The translations under genes were made by a program, and so were the position numbers. A stretch of DNA of 64,000 nt from Sphingomonas lacunae. GTDB taxonomy: Bacteria > Pseudomonadota > Alphaproteobacteria > Sphingomonadales > Sphingomonadaceae. Shown here one piece after another: positions 18,151 to 26,794 of this stretch (its first letter is position 1; the number at the start of each line of letters is the position of its first letter). The DNA lies in contig NZ_CP053015.1 in the NCBI RefSeq assembly GCF_012979535.1, positions 124,001 through 188,000 on the forward strand, written 5' to 3'. The notes under the pieces are model-generated. The model saw only the letters and a program-made list of their open reading frames with translations. It made no database searches and was not told the DNA's origin.

Positions 18151-20514
18151 TCAATCATCCTCGCCGCCGCGCCGCCTCGGTTTGCCGCTGCGATCGACCA
18201 GAACATCGCGGCGACCCAGATGGTTGGCGGAACTGATAATGCCGTCAGCTTCCATCCGGTCTATATGTCGTGCCGCTGTATTGTAGCCGATACGCAAGGC
18301 ACGCTGGACGCTGGAGATGGAAGCACGCTGGCTGTCGATCACCACCTGACAGGCCTGGGCATATTGGCGGTCCTCGGCACTGTCGCTGATCGACTCACCT
18401 TCATAGATATAGTCGCCGCCTTCCGCCGGTTCCTCGGTCACCGCCTCGACATAGGTGGGTTGGCCCTGTGCGCGCCAATGGTCGGCGACCATCCGCACCT
18501 CGTCATCGGAAACGAAGGGTCCGTGGATGCGGATCGGTTGCTTGCCGCCTGCCATGTACAGCATGTCGCCCTTGCCGAGCAGTTGCTCTGCCCCCTGCTC
18601 GCCCAAAATGGTCCGGCTGTCGATCTTGCTGGTGACGTGAAAGGAAATGCGCGTCGGCAGATTGGCCTTGATCACACCTGTGATGACATCGACCGACGGC
18701 CGCTGTGTCGCGAGGATCAGGTGAATGCCCGCAGCACGCGCCTTTTGCGCGATGCGCTGGATCAGCACCTCGACTTCCTTGCCAGCCGTGATCATCAGGT
18801 CGGCCAGTTCGTCGACCACCACGACAATCTGCGGCATCGGCTCGAAGTCGAGATTTTCCTCCTCATAGATCGGCCGCCCGGTTTCGGGGTCAAAGCCGGT
18901 TTGCACCTGCCGCCGCAGCGACTTGCCCGCCGCTTTGGCAGCGCGAACCTTTTCATTGAAGCTGGCGAGGTTGCGCACCGACAGATTGGCCATCATGCGA
19001 TAGCGGTCTTCCATCTGCTCCACCGCCCATTTCAGTGCACGGATCGCCTTGGCTGGTTCGGTGACCACCGGCGCGAGCAGATGCGGTATCCCGTCATAGA
19101 CGCTGAGTTCCAGCATCTTGGGATCGATCAGGATCATCCGGCACTGGTCGGGGGTCAACCGATAGAGCAGCGACAGGATCATGCCATTGAGACCGACCGA
19201 CTTGCCCGAACCTGTCGTGCCCGCAATCAGCAGGTGCGGCATAGGCGCCAGATCAGCGATCACCGGATCGCCAAAGATGTTCTTGCCCAGCACGATGGGC
19301 AATTGCCCCTGTTGCGACTGGAATGCGTCGCTGGCGATCAGCTGGTGCAACACCACCGGTTCGGTCTTGGCATTCGGCAATTCGATGCCGATCACCGTGC
19401 GGCCAGGGATGGGGGCGATGCGCGCAGAAAGGGCGGACATGTTCCGGGCAATGTCATCGGCCAGATTGCTGACCCGGCTGGCCTTGGTGCCCGGTGCGGG
19501 TTCCAGTTCATACATGGTGACGACTGGTCCCTGGCGCACTGCCTTGACCGATCCCTTGACCTGGAAGTCCTCCAGCACCGATTCCAGCAACCGGGCGTTG
19601 CGTTCCAGCGCACCCTTGTCGATCGCGGTGCCACTGCGTTCAGGCGCCGGGCTCAAAAGGTCGAGCGGCGGCAGCGAACTGTCCGCGAACATGTCGGCCT
19701 GTTGCGGGGAAATGCGCCGGGTACCAGCGACCGGTGCCGGAGCCGCATCGACAATTTCCGGCGCCGGGCGATTATCGGGCACGACCGGGCGACGCGGGCC
19801 GCCAGCGGTTGTCGCGGTTTGCGGGCGAAAGACGTCGTCTTCCTCGTCAAATGTGTCGGGCTCGACTCCCCCACCCTTTGCCGATTGCAACCGTTCTGCG
19901 CCGCGGCGCAGCAACAGCCCGGTCAGCGCCGCCAGCGGCCCCGCCAGCGACAGGCTGCGCAGCCACAGCGACAATCCGCCCAAACCCAGTATCAGGAATA
20001 GCGACCAGCGCACCAGCCGGGCGACAGACTCTGTGCTGTTTGCAAGCAGGGAGTCGAGCGGTTGCTCAACCAGCAGGCCGATCAGGCCGCCCATTCCAGC
20101 CGTCAGGTCCCGGCCTGGCGTATTTTCATAAGCTGCCAAAGCAATTGCCACCAACAGCATGCCGATCAGGCCGACACTCAGCCGGCGTGGCTTTTCATGA
20201 TGGTCAACCCCGGCAATCAGCCGCCAGCCCAGGCGCGCCACCATTGGCACCAGCATCCAAGCCGCCCACCCGGCCGTCAGCAACAACAGGCTAGCCATCC
20301 ATGCACCGGGACGGCCGATCCAGTTGGCAGCAGGTCCGCCCGCTGCGGTGGTCAGGCTGGGGTCGCTCGAACTGTAACTGGCCAGCGCCAACAACATGAT
20401 CAGCGCCATCAGGCACAGCGCGCCGCCAATGATCACATGGCTCGACCGCACCAATGTGGAGCGAAAGAATCCGTCCCATTCATGGGCCGGCCGGGTCGGG
20501 CTGCGGGTTGCCAT
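18151..20514 (-). CDS. ftsK: DNA translocase FtsK
   Basis: A 787-residue septum-anchored motor that moves chromosome ends at division. The N-terminus has four transmembrane helices (about 25-200), followed by a short linker and the RecA-like motor with Walker A GTTGSGKSVG. The DNA-reading gamma winged helix is at the C-terminus (SISSVQRALRIGYNTAARHIDRMEADGI). It diverges from the ubiH-like gene, and lolA follows downstream. Confidence 0.97.
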   Translation of the reverse strand: MATRSPTRPAHEWDGFFRSTLVRSSHVIIGGALCLMALIMLLALASYSSSDPSLTTAAGGPAANWIGRPGAWMASLLLLTAGWAAWMLVPMVARLGWRLIAGVDHHEKPRRLSVGLIGMLLVAIALAAYENTPGRDLTAGMGGLIGLLVEQPLDSLLANSTESVARLVRWSLFLILGLGGLSLWLRSLSLAGPLAALTGLLLRRGAERLQSAKGGGVEPDTFDEEDDVFRPQTATTAGGPRRPVVPDNRPAPEIVDAAPAPVAGTRRISPQQADMFADSSLPPLDLLSPAPERSGTAIDKGALERNARLLESVLEDFQVKGSVKAVRQGPVVTMYELEPAPGTKASRVSNLADDIARNMSALSARIAPIPGRTVIGIELPNAKTEPVVLHQLIASDAFQSQQGQLPIVLGKNIFGDPVIADLAPMPHLLIAGTTGSGKSVGLNGMILSLLYRLTPDQCRMILIDPKMLELSVYDGIPHLLAPVVTEPAKAIRALKWAVEQMEDRYRMMANLSVRNLASFNEKVRAAKAAGKSLRRQVQTGFDPETGRPIYEEENLDFEPMPQIVVVVDELADLMITAGKEVEVLIQRIAQKARAAGIHLILATQRPSVDVITGVIKANLPTRISFHVTSKIDSRTILGEQGAEQLLGKGDMLYMAGGKQPIRIHGPFVSDDEVRMVADHWRAQGQPTYVEAVTEEPAEGGDYIYEGESISDSAEDRQYAQACQVVIDSQRASISSVQRALRIGYNTAARHIDRMEADGIISSANHLGRRDVLVDRSGKPRRRGGEDD

Positions 20515-20674
20515 TCAAAGCTGCCTTGTCACTGTCCGGAACTGTCGGCGACCTCGTGCCGCCCATTCCCTGCACTATGCCCGCGCGCTGGACTCGCCGT
20601 CAAGCAATGGCGTGTTTCGCATTGGCAGCAGACGACCCGACGCGTAGAGGAGGCGGCATAACAGGAGTCGTCCG

Positions 20675-21940
20675 ATGCCGGTTGAACCCGCTCTCCCTTT
20701 GACCCAGTCCGCGCCACGCCACGCTCACGCCGACGTGCTGATTTCAGGCGGCGGCCTTGTGGGCCACAGCCTTGCCCTCGCCCTGGCGGCACATGGCCTG
20801 ACCAGCATTGTCGTTGATCCGGCAGACCCGGCCAAAACCCTGGCCGCCGAATTTGATGGTCGCGCGTCGGCTATTGCCAGCGGGGCATGGAAAATGATGG
20901 AGGCTATCGGCCTCGCTCCCCGGCTTGAGGGACATGGCTGTCCGATTGAGCGCATCTGGGTTTCCGACGGGCTCAAGCCCGGTGAGCTGGATTTCGCTGT
21001 TCCCGAAGGCGACGGTTTTCTTGGCATCATGTTCGAAAACCGACGGATGCGGACGGCGTTGGCCGAAGCAGCGTCGGACCATGCGCTGATAGACAATCGC
21101 GCCCCTGTCACCACCGCCAGCATCAACCGGGACGACCATGGGGCCACCCTGACGCTGACCGACGGCAGCATTCTGACCGCACCCTTGCTCGCGGTGTGTG
21201 AAGGCCGCCGCTCCTCGACACGCGATGCGGAACGGATGATGATGGCGCAATGGTCCTATCATCATGGCGCCATGGTCGGCGCCATTGCCCATGAACACAG
21301 CCATGAGAACGTCGCCTACGAGATCTTCTATCCGGAGGGACCCTTTGCACTGCTGCCGCTCAACGACCTGCCGGATGGCCGTCATCGCTGCGCTTTTGTC
21401 TGGAGCGTCGGGGAAAAGGAGGCGCCCGCTTTCATGAAGCTTGGTCCGCGCGGGTACAAGGCGGAGATGATGAAGCGCATGGGCGGCATATTGGGCGACA
21501 TAGAGGAAATCGCGCCCCGCAGCGTCTATCCGCTTGGTTTCCAGCATAGCGCAAAGATGGTGGCCCAGCGCATGGCCTTGGTCGGGGACAGCGCGCATGG
21601 CATTCACCCCATCGCCGGCCAGGGCTTCAACCTGGGCCTGCGCGACGTTGCCACCCTCGCCGAAGTGCTGGTCGATGCGGCCCGGTTGGGCCTTGATCTC
21701 GGCGATGCTCAGGTGCTCGAACGCTATGAACGCTGGCGCAGCCTCGACAATCTGGCGGTTGCAGCGGCTACCGATGGCCTGACACGCCTGTTCGGCATTC
21801 CGGGCAAGGCCGCCAGTGCCGTCCGCCGCTTCGGCCTCGCCGGGGTCCAGCGCAGCAATCTCGCCAAACAATTCTTCATGGCCGAAGCGCGCGGGGAGAC
21901 CGGCGACCTGCCCAAATTGCTCGCCGGCATGACCGTTTGA
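20675..21940 (+). CDS. UbiH/UbiF/VisC/COQ6-family FAD monooxygenase
   Basis: A 421-residue flavoprotein hydroxylase expected to act on a ubiquinone precursor ring. It has the N-terminal FAD GxGxxG-type motif GGGLVGHSLALAL, and the family signature GDSAHGIHPIAGQGFNLGLRD near residue 305-325. The start at 20675 follows an AGGAG ribosome site. Which ring carbon it hydroxylates (UbiH, UbiF, UbiI or a broader UbiL/UbiM-type activity) cannot be decided from sequence. Confidence 0.9.
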   Translation: MPVEPALPLTQSAPRHAHADVLISGGGLVGHSLALALAAHGLTSIVVDPADPAKTLAAEFDGRASAIASGAWKMMEAIGLAPRLEGHGCPIERIWVSDGLKPGELDFAVPEGDGFLGIMFENRRMRTALAEAASDHALIDNRAPVTTASINRDDHGATLTLTDGSILTAPLLAVCEGRRSSTRDAERMMMAQWSYHHGAMVGAIAHEHSHENVAYEIFYPEGPFALLPLNDLPDGRHRCAFVWSVGEKEAPAFMKLGPRGYKAEMMKRMGGILGDIEEIAPRSVYPLGFQHSAKMVAQRMALVGDSAHGIHPIAGQGFNLGLRDVATLAEVLVDAARLGLDLGDAQVLERYERWRSLDNLAVAAATDGLTRLFGIPGKAASAVRRFGLAGVQRSNLAKQFFMAEARGETGDLPKLLAGMTV

Positions 21941-22061
21941 CCAAAACCTGCCGGCCCATGCCGGTAAATGCTGAAAATCATTTTGGAACAATGATTTATT
22001 CGATATTTCCGGGACCATTGCACAGCCTTGCAAAGCCCGCTTATCCGCTCTAGCTGGCCCT

Positions 22062-23339
22062 CTACCCGGCGCGAGGCACTTGCTCGCGGCGCAGCGCAAT
22101 ACCCATGATGAGCAGCGCCGGCCAAGTCAGATAGGTCAGCACCTCCATATTCTCTCCGAAACTATAGAGAGCATAAACCAGGATCATCGACAGGCCGACC
22201 CGGCCAATGTCGCGCGTTACCGCCACGCGAAAGGTCACGAACAAAGTGACAGCCATGGGTATGGCAAAGGCCAACAAGCCGGCCAGTCCCTTGACGAAAA
22301 GCAGGCCATACCAGCTGTGGTGGCTGCCGATCGGCATATATTCGACCAGATGCGGTCCGCGTTCGACAACCCCATGGCCGAACCAATAGGCTTCATTCTC
22401 CCACCGTTCGATGGCAATCCGGCCCAAAGTCTCTCGCACCCGCGTTGAATCCGCACGGGCCCCGGCGAAATCCGCCTGAACCTGATTGGCAAGGTCAATC
22501 AGCGCAGGGGCGAACCACGCAGCCAGCAATATCGCTGGTGCGGCGACGAACCACACCCAGGCCTTTGACAATTTGGAAACAGCCCAAGACATCGGCCATA
22601 CCAGCAACAACGCGACCAAGGCCAATCGCGACTGTGACAACAGCCCGACAAGCAGTCCGGCAGAGACGCCCCAAGCCTTCCACCTGGGGTCCTTTTCCTC
22701 AAGCGCGCACAACAGATATATAACAGCCATCATCCCGGCTGCGGGCGACCATGGGGCAAAAAACTGCCAGCGCGGCGTCCCGACACCCGGTTCAAGGGTA
22801 TAGAGTATCACGGCGAAATATTCGTCGCCCGATCCCCCAACCACCTTCAGCGGCGAAACCCAAAGTTTGGAAGGCAAACCGGCAAAGGGGGCGACAAGAA
22901 AGATCGGCAGGATCAAGATCGTCTGTTTGCCCAACCGACAGATAGCCCGGTAAATCACTTCAGCCCGTATGCACAGGCACGCGCCTGCCAGCGGATACAA
23001 CGCAATCAGCGCCCAGCCTTTGGCCCAGCCAACACTGGATTTGATGGTCGGCCCGGTGCCAAGAGAGAAATTTCGGTGCCCGATCCACAAGATGATCAGC
23101 ATCGCCACCATACCGATCAGCCATACCAGGATCGGCCAGCTGATCGGCACCGGCCGTTCCCGGACAGGCAGAACATCTCCGAAGAAATAGGCCCGGGCCA
23201 CCAGCGCAGCCAAGATCCAGCCGAGAACCGGGCCAAGAATGTATAGCCCCCCGACAAGATACAGCCACCAGGTCGACGTGATCGCAAAGACGATCAGGCG
23301 TTCGGGAAGAATTTCCGGATCAGCGGCTGACGCAGCCAT
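22062..23339 (-). CDS. Polysaccharide polymerase/O-antigen ligase-like membrane protein (Wzy-like)
   Basis: A 425-residue integral membrane protein with about ten to twelve hydrophobic segments and one large periplasmic loop (about 270-330). That loop carries the RVRETLGRIAIERW and GHGVVERGPH...GSHHSWYG elements seen in O-antigen ligase and polymerase families. It overlaps the end of the upstream chain-length gene by 46 bp. As third gene of a Wza-Wzc-Wzy set it most likely polymerises an exported polysaccharide. Sequence conservation in this family is low, so polymerase versus ligase is open. Confidence 0.75.
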   Translation of the reverse strand: MAASAADPEILPERLIVFAITSTWWLYLVGGLYILGPVLGWILAALVARAYFFGDVLPVRERPVPISWPILVWLIGMVAMLIILWIGHRNFSLGTGPTIKSSVGWAKGWALIALYPLAGACLCIRAEVIYRAICRLGKQTILILPIFLVAPFAGLPSKLWVSPLKVVGGSGDEYFAVILYTLEPGVGTPRWQFFAPWSPAAGMMAVIYLLCALEEKDPRWKAWGVSAGLLVGLLSQSRLALVALLLVWPMSWAVSKLSKAWVWFVAAPAILLAAWFAPALIDLANQVQADFAGARADSTRVRETLGRIAIERWENEAYWFGHGVVERGPHLVEYMPIGSHHSWYGLLFVKGLAGLLAFAIPMAVTLFVTFRVAVTRDIGRVGLSMILVYALYSFGENMEVLTYLTWPALLIMGIALRREQVPRAG

Positions 23340-24706
23340 GTCAGAAGGAATCCCATGATGATGAGGATGGTGGCCGCTGTGGCTCCAGCGATCGCAATCA
23401 CCGTGGACGGGCTGGATGGGCCGCGCGGTAGCGATGGTTCTTCCAGCGTCTGGACCAGCGGATAGGACGCGAACGGATCCTGCTTGTTGGTGTCGACGCG
23501 CGCCAGCGCCGAGGAAAACACGGCTTCGGCGATTCGATGGTCGCGGGTCAAGTCAGCCAGCTCGGCTGCTTGGGTAACCAGCAAACCTGCCCTGCCCTGT
23601 TGCTGGGCAAGGTCTCCCCGAATTTCCCGAAGGGCCGCCGAAGTCCCTGCCCGCCGAATGTCTGCGGCAATCATGCCTTCGATGAGCGATGATCGTCCGT
23701 CCGAGACCGAAAGGTCCACCATGCGCAGCAATTGCTCGTCGCCAAGCCCCGTCAGCTCACGGCCTCGGCGGGCTAGCGCGGTGCGAAGCGTGTCGCGCTC
23801 GGCTTGCACCTGCGCCAGGTCGCCATGCCCCTCGCCCAGCGTAGCGGACTTCTGCTCCGCATCGGCGTCCAAAGCGGCATAGCGTTCCACCAGCCGTTGG
23901 AACATCGGGTCTGAACGCAACCGCAATGTGTTGTTACCCAGCGCAGTCCCGGCATTCAAAGCCGAGGAAAATCTAGAACTCTCGGCACTTTGTTGCCGCA
24001 AGGTCGTTCGCACTTCCCGTTCGCGATCGCGCAGGGAGTCTATCGCTGAGATGCGATTGTTGAACTGCTCCACAGACACCATGCCATGCTGCGCCTGAAA
24101 GGCGAGCAATGCCCGTTCGGTCTCCCGCACCTTGGCTTCCAGTTCCTGCAAATGCCGCGTATCGGCCTGTTCGCGCTTGGCGGCTTCATCCGCGCGAAGC
24201 CTGTCCAACTGCGTGAGAAAGGCTTGGCGCAGCGCGGTTGCTCGGCGTTGCGCCTGTTGGGGAGAGGCTCCAGCAATATCGATCTGGATCAGGTTGGTCT
24301 GATCGGTCAGCTCGACCTTTGGCCCAGGAAAAGCGTCCTCATTTTCCTTGAGTATCCGAGCGCTTTGACGAAGCGTGATGTCTGCCATCAGCAACCGCTT
24401 GTAATTCTCGGTCGGGCTTAGTGTCGTCGAGGAAAAGGCAGAAGCTGCCGAAGACTGGGCTTGGCCAATGCTCTCGACGTTCAACGTGCTGCCGGCGCCC
24501 GACCCAGGCAGGATCAGCGTAAAATGGCTGGTGTAACTTCGCGGAGCGAGCACAAGATAGGCCCCTGTAGCGGTCCACACCGCGATCAGCGCCGGTGCCA
24601 TGGCAACTACATAGCGCTTGTAACGGCCCGGAGAAGGCAGACCATCGCGAATGTACGTCCAGATGCGCAGCAGCCGCCGAGGCTTGGCGATCACTTCATG
24701 CCTCAT
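23294..24706 (-). CDS. Polysaccharide co-polymerase, Wzz/GumC-like, without kinase domain
   Basis: A 470-residue inner-membrane protein. One transmembrane helix lies near residues 33-53 and another near 435-458. Between them is a long periplasmic alpha-helical coiled-coil region (about 165-410, heptad-rich, with Arg/Glu/Gln). It ends just after the second helix with RQPLIRKFFPN and has no C-terminal Walker-type tyrosine kinase. This is the architecture of chain-length regulators that bridge to Wza-type channels. It starts 6 bp after the Wza-like gene stop. Confidence 0.85.
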   Translation of the reverse strand: MRHEVIAKPRRLLRIWTYIRDGLPSPGRYKRYVVAMAPALIAVWTATGAYLVLAPRSYTSHFTLILPGSGAGSTLNVESIGQAQSSAASAFSSTTLSPTENYKRLLMADITLRQSARILKENEDAFPGPKVELTDQTNLIQIDIAGASPQQAQRRATALRQAFLTQLDRLRADEAAKREQADTRHLQELEAKVRETERALLAFQAQHGMVSVEQFNNRISAIDSLRDREREVRTTLRQQSAESSRFSSALNAGTALGNNTLRLRSDPMFQRLVERYAALDADAEQKSATLGEGHGDLAQVQAERDTLRTALARRGRELTGLGDEQLLRMVDLSVSDGRSSLIEGMIAADIRRAGTSAALREIRGDLAQQQGRAGLLVTQAAELADLTRDHRIAEAVFSSALARVDTNKQDPFASYPLVQTLEEPSLPRGPSSPSTVIAIAGATAATILIIMGFLLTWLRQPLIRKFFPNA

Positions 24707-24711
24707 GGCTC

Positions 24712-25917
24712 TCAGTCCTTTACGCTGTTGAAAAGGACATACGGCGTGACAGAGGCGCTAACGGTGCTGATAACCTCACGCAGGTTCATTGCCATGCTGT
24801 CATAGCAGACGATGGAATCGCCAGGCATCAGATACGGGTCGTAGGCATCCCTGTCCGACCCGCGAACCAATCGTTCGACCGACCGGGAAATCACCACTGA
24901 CTGACCGGTAACCGGATTGCGCGAGATCAGGACTGCCGAACGCCCCGCGTTCATCGCTGACCCGCCAACACAGTTTGCCGAGACCAGTCCCTGCAAAAAC
25001 CGGGTTCCATATGGCAGGCTGGTCGATTCCGAGCCGATGGCGGAAGCACCATTACCCTGAGCCGGCCCCGAAAGATTGGACATGAATACACGGATCCCGG
25101 GAATGGTGATTGAAGAAGGCCGCACAAGTTCCGGCTGAAGGCATCCGACACTGCCGACGATGATCCTGTCGCCGGTCGCAAGAGCAACATCACTGACAGT
25201 GGTGCCATCAAGCGCACCGCGCATGTCCACACGCGCCCATTGACCGCCACGGATCAGCACAACGTCACTGATCGAAGCGTCCGGTCTGACACCGCCCGCT
25301 GCGCGCAATGCCGTGGAGAGCGTCCGGTTGACATTCAGATCACCCGAGGCAGGGTTGGCCACCATCATGGATCTGGTGTCGGCCTGCCGTTCCCCAACAC
25401 GGGCAATGCCACTGCCAAAGACAGCGCCGGTTACAGGAATAGGCAATCCAGCTTGTTCGACATGCTGCAGACGAATATTGCCAGTCACCGCCCTGACAAT
25501 GCCACGGTTCAGCAGCTCAGCCCGCAAGTCCCGCTCCAAAGCATCAACGGTCTTCCCGGCAGCCCTGACACGAATGCCTCCTGCCAACTCCATCATGCCG
25601 TTGCCCGAAACAATGTAACTGCCAGTGTATCGGGCAGTGTCGCCGGCGATAGTCAGTTGCAGCCTGTCCCCCTCCGCAACACTGTTCACCGCATTTGTCA
25701 GCGAATGCACTGGCACTTCCTGCAAACCGGCAACCTCCGCCGGAACGGGAGCGACCTGGCATTGAGGTGTCTCTGGCCTAAAACGCGCCTGCTGTTCCCG
25801 AGCATAGAGGCTACCCGGTGCATTGCGGGGTGTCTCCATCGTTGCACAGCCCGAGAGGAGCATAGCTGGTATCAGTATTGCCACCAACGCGGCTTTCGGC
25901 ATGAATGCGGTCATCAT
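24712..25917 (-). CDS. Polysaccharide export outer-membrane lipoprotein (Wza-like)
   Basis: A 401-residue lipoprotein with the lipobox LLSGCA (Cys at about 24). A Poly_export domain (VAEGDRLQLTIAGDTARYTGSYIVSGNGMMELAG, about 80-115) is followed by SLBB-like repeats (VTGAVFGSG...). It forms the outer-membrane channel for polysaccharide. An AGAGGA ribosome site precedes two consecutive ATG codons, and the second (25914) has slightly better spacing. It is the first gene of the leftward export operon, 36 bp downstream of the predicted sigma-54 start site. Confidence 0.9.
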   Translation of the reverse strand: MMTAFMPKAALVAILIPAMLLSGCATMETPRNAPGSLYAREQQARFRPETPQCQVAPVPAEVAGLQEVPVHSLTNAVNSVAEGDRLQLTIAGDTARYTGSYIVSGNGMMELAGGIRVRAAGKTVDALERDLRAELLNRGIVRAVTGNIRLQHVEQAGLPIPVTGAVFGSGIARVGERQADTRSMMVANPASGDLNVNRTLSTALRAAGGVRPDASISDVVLIRGGQWARVDMRGALDGTTVSDVALATGDRIIVGSVGCLQPELVRPSSITIPGIRVFMSNLSGPAQGNGASAIGSESTSLPYGTRFLQGLVSANCVGGSAMNAGRSAVLISRNPVTGQSVVISRSVERLVRGSDRDAYDPYLMPGDSIVCYDSMAMNLREVISTVSASVTPYVLFNSVKD

Positions 25918-25963
25918 CGGTCCTCTGGCAACAGCAATGACTGTCGCGTTCCGGCATCAGGTC

Positions 25964-25981
25964 AGCAATCGCCGTGCCAGA
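25964..25981 (-). promoter_or_regulatory. Sigma-54 (-24/-12) promoter for the polysaccharide export operon
   Basis: Read on the minus strand, the sequence is CTGGCACGGCGATTGCT, against the consensus TTGGCACG-N4-TTGCT. Only the first base deviates. The GG (25978-25977) and GC (25966-25965) lie exactly 12 bp apart, as RpoN requires. Predicted transcription start is about 25953, some 36 bp before the Wza-like start codon. Confidence 0.85.
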
Positions 25982-26010
25982 TGCGGACAAATGCCGGGAC
26001 AACGTTGTTT

Positions 26011-26106
26011 TTTCGCAAAATGCACCACCATTCCGGACCGTCCGTTTGCGTTTTGCAAAGGAATTGAATGGCAGAATGCAAACGCTCAGCGTTGCAATTC
26101 GCAAAT
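26011..26106. promoter_or_regulatory. Candidate enhancer (upstream activating) sites between the divergent sigma-54 promoters
   Basis: Several TTTGC/GCAAA half-sites cluster here: TTTCGCAAAATGCA at 26011-26024, TTTGCGTTTTGCAAA at 26045-26059, and CGCAAAT at 26100-26106. A near-palindrome, TGCAAACGCTCAGCGTTGCA, lies at 26077-26096. The dyad centre is about 87 bp upstream of the rightward start and about 134 bp upstream of the leftward one. These are normal distances for an NtrC-type activator. Assignment to the adjacent response regulator is inference. Confidence 0.55.
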
Positions 26107-26146
26107 GGGGCATGACCGAAGTGGCCTGAAAGGGCGTTTTCGCATT

Positions 26147-26163
26147 TTGGCATGACGATTGCG
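26147..26163 (+). promoter_or_regulatory. Sigma-54 (-24/-12) promoter for the H-NOX/response-regulator operon
   Basis: TTGGCATGACGATTGCG matches the RpoN consensus TTGGCACG-N4-TTGCW, with the GG (26149-26150) and GC (26161-26162) 12 bp apart. The predicted start is about 26174, leaving a 5' leader of roughly 69 bases before the H-NOX ATG. Confidence 0.85.
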
Positions 26164-26242
26164 TGGAGGGTTGAGACAGGGAGTCGAGCCAGATCCGATC
26201 TCCAGAGTCATGTCGGGCGATGGCCACTAAGAGGTAACAGGA

Positions 26243-26794
26243 ATGAAGGGTATCATATTTGCCGAGCTGGTCCGCTTCATGGAAGAGACCCAATCGGCAG
26301 CTTTTGCAGACTCTGTCATTCGCGCTGCGGACATCCCCTCCGACGGGGCATACGGTGCGGCGAACAACTATCCCTCGAGTGAGGCGCTCAAACTGGTCGC
26401 CACTGCCTCGGAACACTCCGGCGTTCCCCAAGACGAACTATGTGTCTTATTTGGCCACTATCTCTTTCGTCGCTTCACTCTTCTCTATTCCTATCTCATT
26501 GAGGCCTATGAGACAGCCGAAGACTTGCTGATGCACATTGGCTCGCACATCCATGCCGACGTCTGCGTGCTGTATCCTGATGCCCGTCCGCCACAAGTGA
26601 GCCTGGTCAAGCTTTCAGACCAGACAATCGTGACCTATAGTTCCTATCGCCCGATGGCGATGATCGCACTCGGTTTGGTTCAGCAGTGCATGGTGCACTT
26701 CGGTGATCCCAGACAGGTGACGTGCGAAGTCACCAATAAAGGTCGTCAGGCAACCTTCGTGCTGGTGGAACCCGACCAGGAGGCAGCAGCGTGA
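26243..26794 (+). CDS. H-NOX (haem NO/O2-binding) sensor protein
   Basis: A 183-residue stand-alone H-NOX domain. The N-terminus MKGIIFAELVRFME is typical. The haem-propionate motif YxSxR is present as Y132-S134-R136, and H104 aligns with the proximal haem ligand (seven residues before the conserved YP of YPDARPP). Such proteins bind NO, and sometimes O2, through b-type haem and signal to a partner protein encoded nearby. Usual partners are histidine kinases or GGDEF/EAL proteins. Here the only partner is the downstream sigma-54 response regulator, which overlaps by 4 bp (ATGA-like coupling, GTG start). Confidence 0.92.
   Translation: MKGIIFAELVRFMEETQSAAFADSVIRAADIPSDGAYGAANNYPSSEALKLVATASEHSGVPQDELCVLFGHYLFRRFTLLYSYLIEAYETAEDLLMHIGSHIHADVCVLYPDARPPQVSLVKLSDQTIVTYSSYRPMAMIALGLVQQCMVHFGDPRQVTCEVTNKGRQATFVLVEPDQEAAA

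Noticed and set aside
18118-20001. 627-codon open frame on the plus strand opposite ftsK
   Set aside because: It is antisense to an unmistakable FtsK along its whole length, has no family resemblance and reflects GC-rich codon bias producing open shadow frames.
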